Positions 16,935-26,608 of a stretch of 64,000 nt of DNA are shown here, piece by piece. This DNA comes from Chloroflexota bacterium. Lineage in GTDB: Bacteria; Chloroflexota; Limnocylindria; Limnocylindrales; CSP1-4. The translations under genes and the position numbers were made by a program. Every line of letters begins with the position of its first letter. The first letter of the stretch is position 1. The notes under the pieces are model-generated. The model saw nothing but the letters and a program-made list of their open reading frames with translations. It ran no database searches and was not told the DNA's origin. Location: assembly GCA_021786265.1 (NCBI GenBank), contig JAJYNP010000173.1:27128-91127 (forward strand), given 5' to 3'.

Positions 16935-17654
16935 GTGCGGCGCCTGTTCGGAGTCCTCGTCGTGGCGGCCATCGTGGTCGGCGCCGCGTGGGTCGCGGCG
17001 CCGCTCGTCGCCTCCGGGCTGGTGCAGGCCGCGGTCGTCGGCGCCGGTCTCGACGCCACCACGACACGCGTCCAGGTGGAGGCGGACCCCCCGCTCGCGC
17101 TCCTCCTGGGCCACGCCGATGCAGTCCGTATCCAGTCCAGCGGGGACACGCTCCAGGGGGTCCGTGTCGAGCGGCTGGATGTCATCCTCCGTGGAGTGTC
17201 CCTGTTCTCCCGCACCGCGGACACCGTCGACGGCACCCTGACCGGGGTCGCCGCCGCGACGGGTCCCACGTCCCTGCGGCTGGCCGAGATCCAGATCGGC
17301 GGCACGCCGCGCTCGGCCGGGATCGCGGTTCACGTGGAAACCTCCGACCTGGCCGCGACCCTGGGGCCGGCGCTCGTCGCAGCCGGCGTGCGGCGCGTCG
17401 TCGACGTTCGTCCCGCTCCGCCCGACGCGGTCGCGGCGTCTGTCGACGGCCGCGCCGTCACGTTCATGCTGGCCATCTCCGCGGACGGGTCCCTCGTCGC
17501 GCGACCGTCCGGGACAGCGCTTCCGTCCGTGGTGCTCTGGCGGCCTGCCGACGGGGAAGGGGTGCGGCTGGAGCACGTGCGGGTCACGGCGTCCGGCGTG
17601 GTCGTGACGGGCACGATCGACGCGTGGACGCTGCTCGGGCGCGCGATCGGGTGA
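16935..17654 (+). CDS. Secreted or anchored DUF2993 (LmeA-like) protein
   Basis: A 239-residue protein with an N-terminal hydrophobic segment (about 5-35) that would anchor or export it. The rest is beta-rich with repeated Val/Arg strands, and the layout resembles the DUF2993/LmeA lipid-binding family seen in actinobacterial envelopes. That match is by general pattern, not by a catalytic motif. The start is GTG 34 bp after the DUF1918 gene, with no clear ribosome site. It converges with the glycosyltransferase gene. Confidence 0.55.
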   Translation: MRRLFGVLVVAAIVVGAAWVAAPLVASGLVQAAVVGAGLDATTTRVQVEADPPLALLLGHADAVRIQSSGDTLQGVRVERLDVILRGVSLFSRTADTVDGTLTGVAAATGPTSLRLAEIQIGGTPRSAGIAVHVETSDLAATLGPALVAAGVRRVVDVRPAPPDAVAASVDGRAVTFMLAISADGSLVARPSGTALPSVVLWRPADGEGVRLEHVRVTASGVVVTGTIDAWTLLGRAIG

Positions 17655-17691
17655 CCCGACGGGCCGGTCCACCCAGGGGGCGGCGTGCCTG

Positions 17692-19110
17692 CTACCGGCC
17701 TCGTGGCCCCTGGCCTGTCGCCCCGCCGGCTCCGGGTCGGAACCCCTTGGGCGCCCCGGTGTGCTCCGTCTTCGCGTACCGCACCGGTCCTCCGCCGAGG
17801 GCGACGAGCGGCCAGCTGAGCGCAAACACGGGAATCCACAGGCCCGAGAAGACGAGCAGGCGCAGGGCTCGCAGGACCCGGCCGGGGAGCGTCCCGGCGC
17901 CCGCCGGGCCCTCCCAGCGGAACGAATCGGCCGCGAGGACCGCCCCTGGGCCGAGATAGGCGGCGAACAGCAGCACCAGCGACGGCCAGGCGCCGGCGAC
18001 GACACCGGCGACGAGGGCCGCGCCCAGCGAGACCGGCAGCACCGTCTGGGCCGAATAGGCGAGGTAGTCGAGTTTCGCGCCGGCCGGCAGGCGGTCACTC
18101 GCGAGGAGCGGCGCCGTCAGCTCCAGCTCGCGGCGGATGATCCCGCGGCCCCAGCGCAGGCGCTGCCGGCGCAGCGCGCCGAGGTCCAGGACCGGCTCCT
18201 CCCAGGCGACCACGTCGAGTGCCCACCCGACGCGCTCTCCGAGCGCCGCCACGCGCGACGAGAGGTCGAGATCCTCGCAGAGCGCGTGGTCGTGCCACCC
18301 CCCGACCGCGGCGAGCAGGTCGCGCCGGACGAGGATCCCGTTGCCCCGGAACTCGCTGCAGCCGCCGTTGCTCCACCGCCCGCGCTGGATCTCGCCGTCC
18401 GCGTCCTGCTCGTCCGCCTGGGCGGCCTCGAGCTGGCGGAGCAGCCAGCGCGCCGGACGGTGCTGGAGCGTGCGGCGCCGTGCGGTCATCGCTCCTGCGC
18501 CCCGCGCGAAGTAACTGGCCGCCCTCCGGAGGTAGTCGGGCCCGACCCGCGCGTCGGCGTCGAGGACCGCGACGAACTCGCCCCGGTAGTCGGCGGGGGT
18601 GGTGGCGCCCAGGGCGGCGCCCTTTCCGTCCGCCAGGGGCGCGGCATCGGGGTCGGGTGGCGCGCCGGGCGGCGGCCCCCGCCGGATCACCCGGGTGATG
18701 CCGCCGATCCCGGCCCCTGTCGCGGCCGCGACCGCGACGGTGCCGGTGCCATCGGACGAGCGATCGTCGACCACGACCACCTCGAAGCGCGGACGGCCGT
18801 CGGGGTCACGATGGTCCTGCGCTGCCAGGTCGACGAGAAGGTGCGGGATCACCGCGGCCTCGTCACGGCCCGCGATAAGGACCGTCGCCGTGGGCAGCGG
18901 CCCGAGCCGGCCGATGGCGGCATCGTCGAGCGGCGCGAGCGGCGGGCGGCGACTCATCGGCGCGAGGGCCAGGGTGACCGCGGCGAACAGGACGTAGAGC
19001 ACGGCCAGCACGGGCACTGGGATGACGAGGACCAGGATCGCGCCAAGGCCGATGGCCGCGAATGTCACCACGACGGCGGCAGCCCGCCACCGGAACGGCG
19101 TCCCGCTCAT
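17692..19110 (-). CDS. Membrane glycosyltransferase, family 2
   Basis: A 472-residue processive-type GT2 enzyme. Two membrane segments come first (about 10-50). The GT-A domain then has VVVVDDRSSDGT, the metal-binding DADARVG, EFRGNG, the catalytic EDLDLSSR and QRLRWGRG (the QxxRW motif of polymerising glycosyltransferases). Two or three membrane segments follow. The acceptor and product are not evident; an exopolysaccharide or glycolipid role is likely. It follows the MFS gene by 7 bp on the same strand. Confidence 0.85.
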   Translation of the reverse strand: MSGTPFRWRAAAVVVTFAAIGLGAILVLVIPVPVLAVLYVLFAAVTLALAPMSRRPPLAPLDDAAIGRLGPLPTATVLIAGRDEAAVIPHLLVDLAAQDHRDPDGRPRFEVVVVDDRSSDGTGTVAVAAATGAGIGGITRVIRRGPPPGAPPDPDAAPLADGKGAALGATTPADYRGEFVAVLDADARVGPDYLRRAASYFARGAGAMTARRRTLQHRPARWLLRQLEAAQADEQDADGEIQRGRWSNGGCSEFRGNGILVRRDLLAAVGGWHDHALCEDLDLSSRVAALGERVGWALDVVAWEEPVLDLGALRRQRLRWGRGIIRRELELTAPLLASDRLPAGAKLDYLAYSAQTVLPVSLGAALVAGVVAGAWPSLVLLFAAYLGPGAVLAADSFRWEGPAGAGTLPGRVLRALRLLVFSGLWIPVFALSWPLVALGGGPVRYAKTEHTGAPKGFRPGAGGATGQGPRGR

Positions 19111-19117
19111 CCGGCCC

Positions 19118-20674
19118 TCACCCGTCGTTCCCGGGCCATGGAGGACCCCCTCCCCCCTCCCCCGGAGGCGCGGCGCGTCCGCCTCCAGCTGGCCGCCGCG
19201 GGCTGGTGGTCACGGTGACCGGATCGACCGGGGCCGCATGCGGGGCGGGGATCGCCGCCGCCGGCCGTTCTGCCTTCACCACCAGGATGGATCCCACGCC
19301 CACCGCGCCGACGAGGACGGCGGCGGCGAGGAGCACCGCCGGCGTGCCCACGAGGTCCGCCACCGGGCCCACCACCACGATGGGAAGGAAGCTCGAGATG
19401 CTCACCAGCATGTTCAGCACGCCGAAGACGCGCCCCCGGACCTCCTCCGGCAGCTCCTCCTGGAGCTGGGTCTGGGCGGGGATCGCGACGAAGGCGTAGG
19501 CGCCACCGGCCAGGAACGCCAGGAACACCACGATAGCCAGCAGGGAGACCAGGCCACCCAGGTCGGCGACGCTCTGTCGCATGGCGTTCTCCTCGAGGAA
19601 CCGGGAGAGCGGCCCGGCAATCGAGAGCACCACCAGGGTCAGCGACAGCCCGAGGAGCCCGCCCTCGATCACGCGACGCCGCGGCATGTACCGCCCGTAG
19701 GCGTTGAGGAAGAGGATCCCCATCACGATGCCGGCCCCCAGCGGGAGCACGACCACCACGAAGTCCTGCTCGCGGAGGCCGAGGGCCTTGGTCGCAAAGC
19801 CCGGCCCGAGCACGCCGAGGACCCCGATCAGCGAGGCGGTGATGGCGAGGTACGTCAGCGACCAGAAGATGCGGGGGTTCGAGCGGATGTAGGCGAGCCC
19901 CTCGCGCAGCTGCGCCACGAGGGTCGCGACCGCCCGCTCGGCGCCGCCCAGCGCTCCTTCCGCAACGGGGGCCTCCGGAGCCGTGCGCGGAAGCGTCACG
20001 CAGAGCGCTGCGGCCACGAAGTAGAGGGTCGCCACGAGCAGCAGGAGCGCAGGCGCGCCGGCGAGGTTCACCACCAGCGGGCCGAGCAGCGCGAACCCGA
20101 TCGCGAACGACGCATTGAGGGTGAAGGTGAAGAGCCCGTTGGCCTGCATGAGCCGGTCCCGCTCCACCAGGTGCGGGATCATGGCGGCCTCGGCGGGCGC
20201 GAAGAACGTCGTCACCGTCGAGACCAGCACGTTCAGCACGTAGACCAGCAGCAGCTGGTTGCTGACGAGCACCATGGCGAGGAAGGCGCCACCCCTGAGC
20301 ACGTTAGTCGAGATCAGGATCAGGCGGCGGTCGACGCGATCGACGAAGACGCCCGCGATCGCGCTGAAGACGACCGCCGGGACGAGGAAGGTCAGGATCA
20401 GCAGGCTGACCGCCGAGTTCGACCCGGTCAGGCCGTACACGACGATGGTCAGCCCGTAGATGACCATGTTCCCGCCGATCTGGGTGGACGCCTGCGCGAG
20501 CCACAGCGACAGGAACCGCCGGTTGGCGAGTACCCCGAGACCGGACGGCTCGGGGGCCGGCACACCGCCCGTGTCGTGCTCTGGTGCGCCCCGGGCGCCT
20601 CCCGCGGCCACGCCTCCGGCACCGGGCGGCTCGTACGGGACCTCTCGCGTCGGGCGCGATCCCGGGGACCTCAC
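19118..20674 (-). CDS. MFS transporter (EntS/MFS_3-like exporter)
   Basis: A 518-residue major facilitator with about 12 membrane segments and a long Pro/Gly/Ala-rich C-terminal tail. Signs of the family are [16 protein letters not shown] in segment 1, [14 protein letters not shown] in loop 2-3 (the G-x-x-D-R-x-x-R-R motif), and [15 protein letters not shown] in the second half. The group includes siderophore and macrolide exporters; the substrate is unknown. The GTG at 20674 overlaps the stop of the DUF951 gene (GTGA), which decides the start. The frame open further upstream is not coding. Confidence 0.85.
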   Translation of the reverse strand: MRSPGSRPTREVPYEPPGAGGVAAGGARGAPEHDTGGVPAPEPSGLGVLANRRFLSLWLAQASTQIGGNMVIYGLTIVVYGLTGSNSAVSLLILTFLVPAVVFSAIAGVFVDRVDRRLILISTNVLRGGAFLAMVLVSNQLLLVYVLNVLVSTVTTFFAPAEAAMIPHLVERDRLMQANGLFTFTLNASFAIGFALLGPLVVNLAGAPALLLLVATLYFVAAALCVTLPRTAPEAPVAEGALGGAERAVATLVAQLREGLAYIRSNPRIFWSLTYLAITASLIGVLGVLGPGFATKALGLREQDFVVVVLPLGAGIVMGILFLNAYGRYMPRRRVIEGGLLGLSLTLVVLSIAGPLSRFLEENAMRQSVADLGGLVSLLAIVVFLAFLAGGAYAFVAIPAQTQLQEELPEEVRGRVFGVLNMLVSISSFLPIVVVGPVADLVGTPAVLLAAAVLVGAVGVGSILVVKAERPAAAIPAPHAAPVDPVTVTTSPRRPAGGGRAAPPGEGGGGPPWPGNDG

Positions 20675-20895
20675 GTCGCGGGATCCGTAGCGGCTGGCCC
20701 CCGATCGATGAAGGCGACCAGGCGCCGTTCGAGATCGCGCCGTTCGAGGAGCACGCGCCGACCGCAGCCGTCGCACACGAGCCCGATGTCGGCACCGAGG
20801 CGGACCACGCGCCACGTCCTGGCGCCGCACGGGTGCGGCTTGCGCAGCCGAACCCGGTCTCCTTCCCGGAACTCGACGACGGGACGGTCCGGCAT
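20671..20895 (-). CDS. DUF951 family protein
   Basis: A 74-residue protein with the DUF951 signature: [39 protein letters not shown]. Cys in PHPCG and the CxxC pair suggest a metal-binding small beta domain. The function is unknown; in Firmicutes the gene lies near chromosome-partitioning and ychF genes. It sits 7 bp after tldE and overlaps the MFS start, so all are co-transcribed. The start is ATG 20895. Confidence 0.85.
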   Translation of the reverse strand: MPDRPVVEFREGDRVRLRKPHPCGARTWRVVRLGADIGLVCDGCGRRVLLERRDLERRLVAFIDRGPAATDPAT

Positions 20896-20902
20896 CCGCC
20901 CC

Positions 20903-22252
20903 TCAGTGTTCCGTGGCGCCCGTGAAGTCCCAGGCCGCGATCCGCAGTCCGGGTACCACGCAGCTGCCGAGCTCTCCCGCCAGCAGCCGGCGCTCGCGGC
21001 CGACGGCCTCGACCGCCGCGAGCGCGTCGAGGTAGCTCTGCGTGAAGCGCAGGTTGCGCACCGGTCCGACGATCTCACCGTGTTCGACGAGGAATGTGCC
21101 GTCGCGCGTCATCCCGGTCACGATGGCACGCTTGGGATGCACCGGGTTGGTGTAGTTGAAGCGCGTGACGAGCAGGCCGCGCTGCATCCCCGCCAGCAGC
21201 TCCTCCGGCGCCGTGTCGCCCGGGGCCATGAACTGGTTGGTGGGGATGGGGCCATACGTATTGGGAGCTGGCAGGCCGTGGCCGGTCGACAGGCGCCCGG
21301 CGCGCCCTGCGGTGGCCGCGTCGTAGACGAGGCTCGCGCAGGCGCCGCGCTCGATCAGCGGCACGCGCTGTTTCGCGACGCCCTCGTAATCGAACGCGGT
21401 GGGAGTCCCGGCCGGGTCCGTGGCATCGTCCCAGGTGGAGACCAGCTCGCTGGCGATCTTCCGTCCGGGCTCGTAGAAGCTGCGCCCCTCCTCCACCGCG
21501 AGGGCCGAGAACCCCAGCCCGCCGACCCAGTCGAGCAGGTCCACGACCGCGTACGGCTCGAGCACCACGGGGTAGATGTCCGGGGGCAGCACCGCTGGCG
21601 CGCGCGACCGGACCGCCCGTCCCGCGGCCTCCCGCCCGACCGCCGAGGGGTCGATCGACGTCACGTCGACCGCCAGCGTCTCGCCGTAACCGGCCTCGCC
21701 GTCCGGCCCCATGCAGATCGTGACGAGCCTCGCGTGCGTCGTGACCTGTTCTGCCCGGACGCCGCGCGAGTTCGCAACCGCAAGCCCGTCCGTCGACGTG
21801 GAAAACGATCCGAAGGCCAGGACGCGCGCGGCGTCGGCGGCCGCGACGACCTGGCCGACGCCGTCCGCACGCCGTTCGGGCGTTGCGCCGGCGGTCGCGT
21901 CGCTCCACGCGCCCGAAACCGCCGGGATGGGGCCCGGCTCCGGCAGCACTACCGGGTCGTCCAGCTCGGGCTGGACACGCGCGATCCGCGCCGCGGTCTC
22001 GGCGAGCGCCCGAAGGCCGTGCCCGTCCAGCCGCCCGCTCGAGGCGACCCCGACCCGCCGCCCCGCCACGAAGCGCAGGTTGGCCACCACGTCCGTCTCG
22101 GCCACGTTCTGGTGGATCTCGCTGTTCGCGAAGCGCGTCAACGCGGCGTCCGTGGCCATCACCACGACCTCGGCGTCGCTCGCTCCCTCCGCCGAGGCCA
22201 ACCTCAGGAGCCGCTCGGCCAGCGGAAGCCAGCTGCCGCCGGCGGGCGTCAC
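20903..22252 (-). CDS. tldE: TldD/PmbA family metalloprotease partner (TldE)
   Basis: A 449-residue protein of the U62 family that lacks the HExxxH zinc site, as TldE/PmbA does; it forms a heterodimeric protease with TldD. Recognisable parts are [12 protein letters not shown] near the N-terminus, FSTSTDGL, and the conserved C-terminal [15 protein letters not shown] and [10 protein letters not shown]. The GTG at 22252 has GGAGG six bases upstream and lies 13 bp after the tldD stop, which decides it over the longer frame to 22321. In E. coli the pair processes microcin B17; elsewhere it trims modified peptides. Confidence 0.88.
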   Translation of the reverse strand: MTPAGGSWLPLAERLLRLASAEGASDAEVVVMATDAALTRFANSEIHQNVAETDVVANLRFVAGRRVGVASSGRLDGHGLRALAETAARIARVQPELDDPVVLPEPGPIPAVSGAWSDATAGATPERRADGVGQVVAAADAARVLAFGSFSTSTDGLAVANSRGVRAEQVTTHARLVTICMGPDGEAGYGETLAVDVTSIDPSAVGREAAGRAVRSRAPAVLPPDIYPVVLEPYAVVDLLDWVGGLGFSALAVEEGRSFYEPGRKIASELVSTWDDATDPAGTPTAFDYEGVAKQRVPLIERGACASLVYDAATAGRAGRLSTGHGLPAPNTYGPIPTNQFMAPGDTAPEELLAGMQRGLLVTRFNYTNPVHPKRAIVTGMTRDGTFLVEHGEIVGPVRNLRFTQSYLDALAAVEAVGRERRLLAGELGSCVVPGLRIAAWDFTGATEH

Positions 22253-22265
22253 CCGGCGCCTCCGG

Positions 22266-23714
22266 TCACCATCGCCCGACCCCCACCTGAACGTCGCGGA
22301 AACGGGCGCCCGAGCACGCATGGCCCACGTGCCCCTCCTGCGGCGGTTCCCCCTTACCGCAGTTCGGTGTGCCCAGCATGCGGTAGCTGCGCTCGTCCGC
22401 GACCGCGTCGCAGGAGCGCCAGAACTCGTACGTGATACCGGTGTAGGTGGGGTTCTTCAGGAGCCGACCCAGTTTCCCGCCCCGGATCTCGTAGGCCATC
22501 TCGGTCGCGAACTGGAAGTTCAGCCGGCGGTCGTCGATGCTCCAGCTGCGGTTCGAGACGAGGTACAGGCCATCGTCCGTGTCCTGGATGATCTCCTCCA
22601 GGCTCATGCCCGGCCGGGGGAGCAGGTTGATGTTGGTCATGCGAATCAGCGGGATGCGGTTCCATCCGTCTGCGCGCATCGCGCCGCCGCTGCTGCGTCC
22701 GATCCGCGGTGCGGTCTCCCGGCTGGACAGGTACCCCACGAAGACCCCTTCGCGGACCAGCGGGATCGACTGGGCGGGCACGCCCTCGTCGTCCCATCCG
22801 AACGTCCCGAGTCCCTCGTCGGCCGTGGCATCGGCCACGATGTCGATGAACTCGGACCCGTACCGGAACCCCTCGGCAAGCCGATCCGTGGACAGGAAGC
22901 TGGTGCCGGCGTACGAAGCCTCTGTGCCGAAGACGCGGTCCAGCTCGGCGGGGTGCCCGCAGCTCTCGTGGATCTGCAGGTAGAGCTGCGTGGGGTCGAG
23001 CACGATCGTCCGGCGTCCGGGCGGACACTGCGGAGCGGCGAGCAGCGCCGCAGCCTCCTGCGCGAGCTGGCCCGCGCGCGTCCCCAGGGCCAGGCCGCGG
23101 ACGTTCTCGTACCCGCCGCCGCGCATCCCCCCGTCCGGCTCCGGGTAGGAGCGGCGCTGGTGCTCGTCGCCGTCCACGGCGTTGGCCTCGATGACGGCGC
23201 CGGTGTGGGTGAGCACCTGCTCCACGTCCGTGCCGTTGCTGTCGCAGAAGGTCTTCCACTCCCGGTCCGCGCGATACGTGCTGTCCGTGAAGGCCAGGTC
23301 GGCCGCCGCACGCATCGCCGCATCCGCCTCGAGGAGATCGCCGACCTTCGTCTCCAGGGGCACCTGGAACGGATCGACGGCGACGGGCGTCTCGAAGCGC
23401 CCGTGCTGCGGCAGCTGCCGGTCCAGGACCACCGTGCGCCGCTGGGTGCGGGCCGACGCGCGGGCGATCCGCACGGCTCGGGCGGCGACCCGTTCCGCCT
23501 CGGCGGCGGTCAGCCGGCAGGAACTCGCGAAGCCCCAGGCACCATCCACCAGCACCCGGACGCCGAAACCCTCGTCCTCGCGCCGCGAGGCGGCGGCGAC
23601 CCGGCCCGTCCTGACGGACAGCCGCTCCTCCATGCGTCGAACCGTCCGGACGTCGGCATGGGAGGCGCCGCGCAGCGTCGCGACCTGCAGGGCACGCTCG
23701 GTCACGTGGTCCAT
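22266..23714 (-). CDS. tldD: Zinc metalloprotease TldD
   Basis: A 482-residue U62 peptidase. The zinc motif is HESCGH (HExxxH), at about residue 246-251, inside LQIHESCGHPAELDRVFG. The C-terminal zinc ligand region has MLGTPNCGKGEPPQ. The substrate-guiding FGWDDEGVPAQ and SNRSWSIDDRRLNFQF stretches are typical. With TldE (13 bp downstream) it should form the active dimer. No precursor peptide for a modified natural product is visible nearby, so the substrate is unknown. Confidence 0.92.
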   Translation of the reverse strand: MDHVTERALQVATLRGASHADVRTVRRMEERLSVRTGRVAAASRREDEGFGVRVLVDGAWGFASSCRLTAAEAERVAARAVRIARASARTQRRTVVLDRQLPQHGRFETPVAVDPFQVPLETKVGDLLEADAAMRAAADLAFTDSTYRADREWKTFCDSNGTDVEQVLTHTGAVIEANAVDGDEHQRRSYPEPDGGMRGGGYENVRGLALGTRAGQLAQEAAALLAAPQCPPGRRTIVLDPTQLYLQIHESCGHPAELDRVFGTEASYAGTSFLSTDRLAEGFRYGSEFIDIVADATADEGLGTFGWDDEGVPAQSIPLVREGVFVGYLSSRETAPRIGRSSGGAMRADGWNRIPLIRMTNINLLPRPGMSLEEIIQDTDDGLYLVSNRSWSIDDRRLNFQFATEMAYEIRGGKLGRLLKNPTYTGITYEFWRSCDAVADERSYRMLGTPNCGKGEPPQEGHVGHACSGARFRDVQVGVGRW

Positions 23715-23734
23715 CGGCGACAGCGTACCAGAGC

Positions 23735-24421
23735 CTAGAGACGCGGCTGGGCGTCCGCCGGGATGAGCGAACGGTCGGTGGGGGGCAGGACCAGGTCGTT
23801 CTCCGGGGTGACCGCGAGCTGGATGTTGGGGCTGGTCACCTGCAGCTGGCTCACGATGCCCCCGACCCGTGTGAGGGCGGCGGTCAGGTTGATGCTGCTG
23901 CCGATCGCCGAGACCTGGAACGACGAGCCCAGCGCCACGTTCTCCACCGACAGGGCACCGGGAGGGCCGGCGACGACTGTGCTGGCGACCACGCGGACGT
24001 TGTCGATGGCGAGCGCCTCTGCGCCGGCGAGCCGCAGCTCGTTGACCAGGTCGTTGGCGGCATCCGCGCTCATCGGACCGGTGCAGTCGACCGTCACGCC
24101 CCGCCCGGTGACCGGATCCAGCCCGGCCCAGAGGCGGATATTGGCCAGGTCGTCACGGAGCCCGCCCACGGCGGAGACGCCCAGACCACGCGCCTGCTGG
24201 AGATCGCGGGCCTGCGTCCTGAGCGTGTCCACCTCGGTTGACAGCTGGCTGTTGCGCTGGTTCAGGTTCGCGATGAGCGTCGTGAGGTCCTGGGACGTGA
24301 GGTTGGCCAGCCCGACACCGCCAGCCTGCGCCCGGAGCTGGATGATCGACAGGAATCCGAGCAGGACGGCCACGAACGCCATCGACAGCTGGGCGCTCCG
24401 CGAGCGCATCCCGCCCTTCAT
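23735..24421 (-). CDS. DUF881 family membrane-anchored protein (second copy)
   Basis: A 228-residue protein with a short cytoplasmic start, one membrane segment (about 11-29), a coiled coil (about 45-80), and the DUF881 domain. Signature parts are GRGVTVDCTGPM, DLVNELRLAGAEALAIDNVRV, and FQVSAIGSS. The family is often near division genes in Gram-positives; its role is unknown. Its ATG overlaps the stop of the first DUF881 gene (ATGA). Unlike that paralogue it has no Pro/Ser tail. Confidence 0.85.
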   Translation of the reverse strand: MKGGMRSRSAQLSMAFVAVLLGFLSIIQLRAQAGGVGLANLTSQDLTTLIANLNQRNSQLSTEVDTLRTQARDLQQARGLGVSAVGGLRDDLANIRLWAGLDPVTGRGVTVDCTGPMSADAANDLVNELRLAGAEALAIDNVRVVASTVVAGPPGALSVENVALGSSFQVSAIGSSINLTAALTRVGGIVSQLQVTSPNIQLAVTPENDLVLPPTDRSLIPADAQPRL

Positions 24422-25200
24422 GGCCCGGTCCCCGCCGACGCGGCGGGCGAGGCGGACGCGGGGAGCGCGTGCGCGTACGTGAGCGCGACGCCGCCGGCGT
24501 ACGCCGGGACGACGGCCTTGTCCAGCGCGCCGGCACCGAGCCGGATCCCGAACCCCTCGACGCGCGCCTTCACGAAGCGCGCGAAGTTGGCCGACGTGGT
24601 CATCCGGCCGTAGAGATCCCTGGGTCCGATGGCCACGATCTGGTACGGCGGCTGCAGGTATGCCCCGTTCAGCAGGATCGACGAGCCGATGTCGGTCAGC
24701 CCGCTGGTCGCGGTGATCCGCTCGCCGTTGACCGCGATCGCCTCCGCGCCGTCCAGCCAGAGCTCATTGACCACCGAGCGGATGTCGCTGGCGCTCACCA
24801 GGTAGTCCCCCGGGGCTGCCCCGGGCGGGATCGGCTGCGTCGAGTCCTCGAGCTGGACCACCACGCCCGGCCCCTGGAGGTCGATGAAGCCGGCCGCCAG
24901 GCGGGCCTGCTGCAGTTGATCGTTCAGGCTCGTCACGAGCGCGTTGTTGCCGGCCGACGACGCCTCCAGCTGTTCGATCTGCGCCCGCAGCGCCAGGATC
25001 TGTGCCTTGAGGTCATCCTGCTGCTTCTGCAGATCCGTGGCGGTCTCGACGAGCGGCGGTCGTTCCTGGCTGGTGTACTGCACGCGGGACGGTTCGCCGC
25101 CGGCCTGGGCCACCATCAGGAACCCGAGGACGAGCAGGGCGGCGGCGAGCGTCAGCTGCCAGCCCGGAACGCGCCGCGCTCGCCCGATGAGCCCGCTCAT
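24418..25200 (-). CDS. DUF881 family membrane-anchored protein (first copy)
   Basis: A 260-residue paralogue of the next gene. It has one membrane segment (about 13-32), a coiled coil (about 52-95), then the DUF881 core: GPGVVVQLEDS, VNELWLDGAEAIAVNGERI, YQIVAIGP. A short Ala/Ser tail ends the protein. The two genes are translationally coupled and could form a heteromeric extracytoplasmic complex (inference). It follows the secreted peptidase gene by 55 bp. Confidence 0.85.
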   Translation of the reverse strand: MSGLIGRARRVPGWQLTLAAALLVLGFLMVAQAGGEPSRVQYTSQERPPLVETATDLQKQQDDLKAQILALRAQIEQLEASSAGNNALVTSLNDQLQQARLAAGFIDLQGPGVVVQLEDSTQPIPPGAAPGDYLVSASDIRSVVNELWLDGAEAIAVNGERITATSGLTDIGSSILLNGAYLQPPYQIVAIGPRDLYGRMTTSANFARFVKARVEGFGIRLGAGALDKAVVPAYAGGVALTYAHALPASASPAASAGTGP

Positions 25201-25255
25201 CAGGCGAGCCGTCCGGTGCGGGCTGCCGGCCTCGGCATGGGCTCGGGCCGGGTCG

Positions 25256-26608
25256 TCATGGTCCCGTGCCTCCCGGCCGTCCGGGACGCCGACGTCCGGT
25301 GGTCACCAGGGCCGTCACGGAGGAGGTCAGGAGGAGCGCCGCCGCCGGGAGCGGCGGGCTCGACGGCGTGGGCAGGGCAGTCCCTGCCGCGTGCTCGTCC
25401 GTCGTGCCGGTCAGCGCCGGGATCCGCGCGGACTGACCACCTCCCGGCGGGGCCGAGGGGGCCCAGCCGGGCGGCACGGGACCCGCGGGCGCCGGCCTGG
25501 GGCCGTAGGCAGGCGGTGGCCGGACGCCGATCGCCGCGAGCCAGGCCGCGTCGAATGCCGCCGCGGTGCCTCCCGTCGCCGCCTGGAACGCCTCGTCGTC
25601 GGTCGCCCCACGCGCATACGTCGCCACCAGCCGCTGCAGAGCCTGCGCACCGTAGGTCCGCAGGAAGAAGTCGACTGCGGACACCGCCTCCGCATACGAG
25701 AGCACGAACGGGTCGGTGCTCGCGGGGAAGGCGCCGCTCAGGCCGTCGAGCGGGACGATGCGCCCCTGGGCGATGCCCTGCTGCAACTCCGCGCTGCGCG
25801 GGCCGGGTCCTTCCGAGTAGTAGACCGCGAGCCCTTCGTCCAGCCAGAGCGGTGGCATGTGGTAGGGATTGTGGGTGGCGACCTCGAAGATGTGGTGCGT
25901 CGCCTCGTGGGCGATCTCCGTGTCCGGCCAATCCGACCCCAGGTCCGACGGGAGCACGGTCCCGAACGCCGTGTGGGTGTCCGGGATGTACACGCCCGCC
26001 GCGTCCGCGTTCGCGCCCGAGCCGATCGCATCGAAGAAGGACGCCGAGTCGTTGTAGATGAAGAAGTCGAGATGCGGGACGCTGCCGGTGATGCCGAACG
26101 CCGCGGCGCCCCGCGTGATGGCCGCCTGGGCCGCCCGGAGCCACGTCCGGGCGGTGCCGATGCTCACGCCGTACCAGTGCAGGGTGACCGTGCCGCCCGA
26201 GATGATCTGCCAGGCGAACCGTGTGTCCACCACCGTGACCGACCCGGACGGACTGGTCTCGGTGACGCCGCCCGGGAGCGTCACGCGGAATACGAAGCGG
26301 TACACGGTGTTGACCGAGCCGGTGTCCGCCTGCGTCACCGACACGTGCCACGATCCGTCGGCCGCCTGCGCCACGCTCGCGTCCTGGACGGTCGAGCCGG
26401 GCACGTACGGCGACGAGGCGACGAGCTCCACGCGGACCGGCCGCACGCTCGTTCGGAACGTGTCCCGGAACACGAGCGGCTGGAGGAGCACGGCGGTGGC
26501 GCTGGGTGGCTCGAACGAGACGGTGGGTGCGGCCGCGACGGGAGCGGGGAGGAGCGCGAGCGCGCCGAGCAGCAACGCGCCGCCAAGGGCCTTGCTCAGC
26601 GTGACCAT
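25256..26608 (-). CDS. Secreted peptidase of the MA (gluzincin-like) clan with C-terminal anchor
   Basis: A 450-residue protein with a signal peptide (about 1-26, ending VAAAP), a beta-rich N-terminal part, and an M1-like peptidase domain. The zinc motif is HEATH, within IAHEATHHIFE, and the third ligand lies in WLDEGLAVYY, giving the HExxH...E layout of the peptidase MA family. A Pro-rich stretch and a final hydrophobic segment with a basic end could hold it to the membrane. The ATG at 26608 overlaps the end of the solute-binding protein gene by 13 bp. The substrate is unknown. Confidence 0.82.
   Translation of the reverse strand: MVTLSKALGGALLLGALALLPAPVAAAPTVSFEPPSATAVLLQPLVFRDTFRTSVRPVRVELVASSPYVPGSTVQDASVAQAADGSWHVSVTQADTGSVNTVYRFVFRVTLPGGVTETSPSGSVTVVDTRFAWQIISGGTVTLHWYGVSIGTARTWLRAAQAAITRGAAAFGITGSVPHLDFFIYNDSASFFDAIGSGANADAAGVYIPDTHTAFGTVLPSDLGSDWPDTEIAHEATHHIFEVATHNPYHMPPLWLDEGLAVYYSEGPGPRSAELQQGIAQGRIVPLDGLSGAFPASTDPFVLSYAEAVSAVDFFLRTYGAQALQRLVATYARGATDDEAFQAATGGTAAAFDAAWLAAIGVRPPPAYGPRPAPAGPVPPGWAPSAPPGGGQSARIPALTGTTDEHAAGTALPTPSSPPLPAAALLLTSSVTALVTTGRRRPGRPGGTGP

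Noticed and set aside
19022..22435. Plus-strand open frame of 1137 codons
   Set aside because: It covers the MFS, DUF951 and TldE genes on the other strand, all of which have clear motifs. The frame has no recognisable domain.
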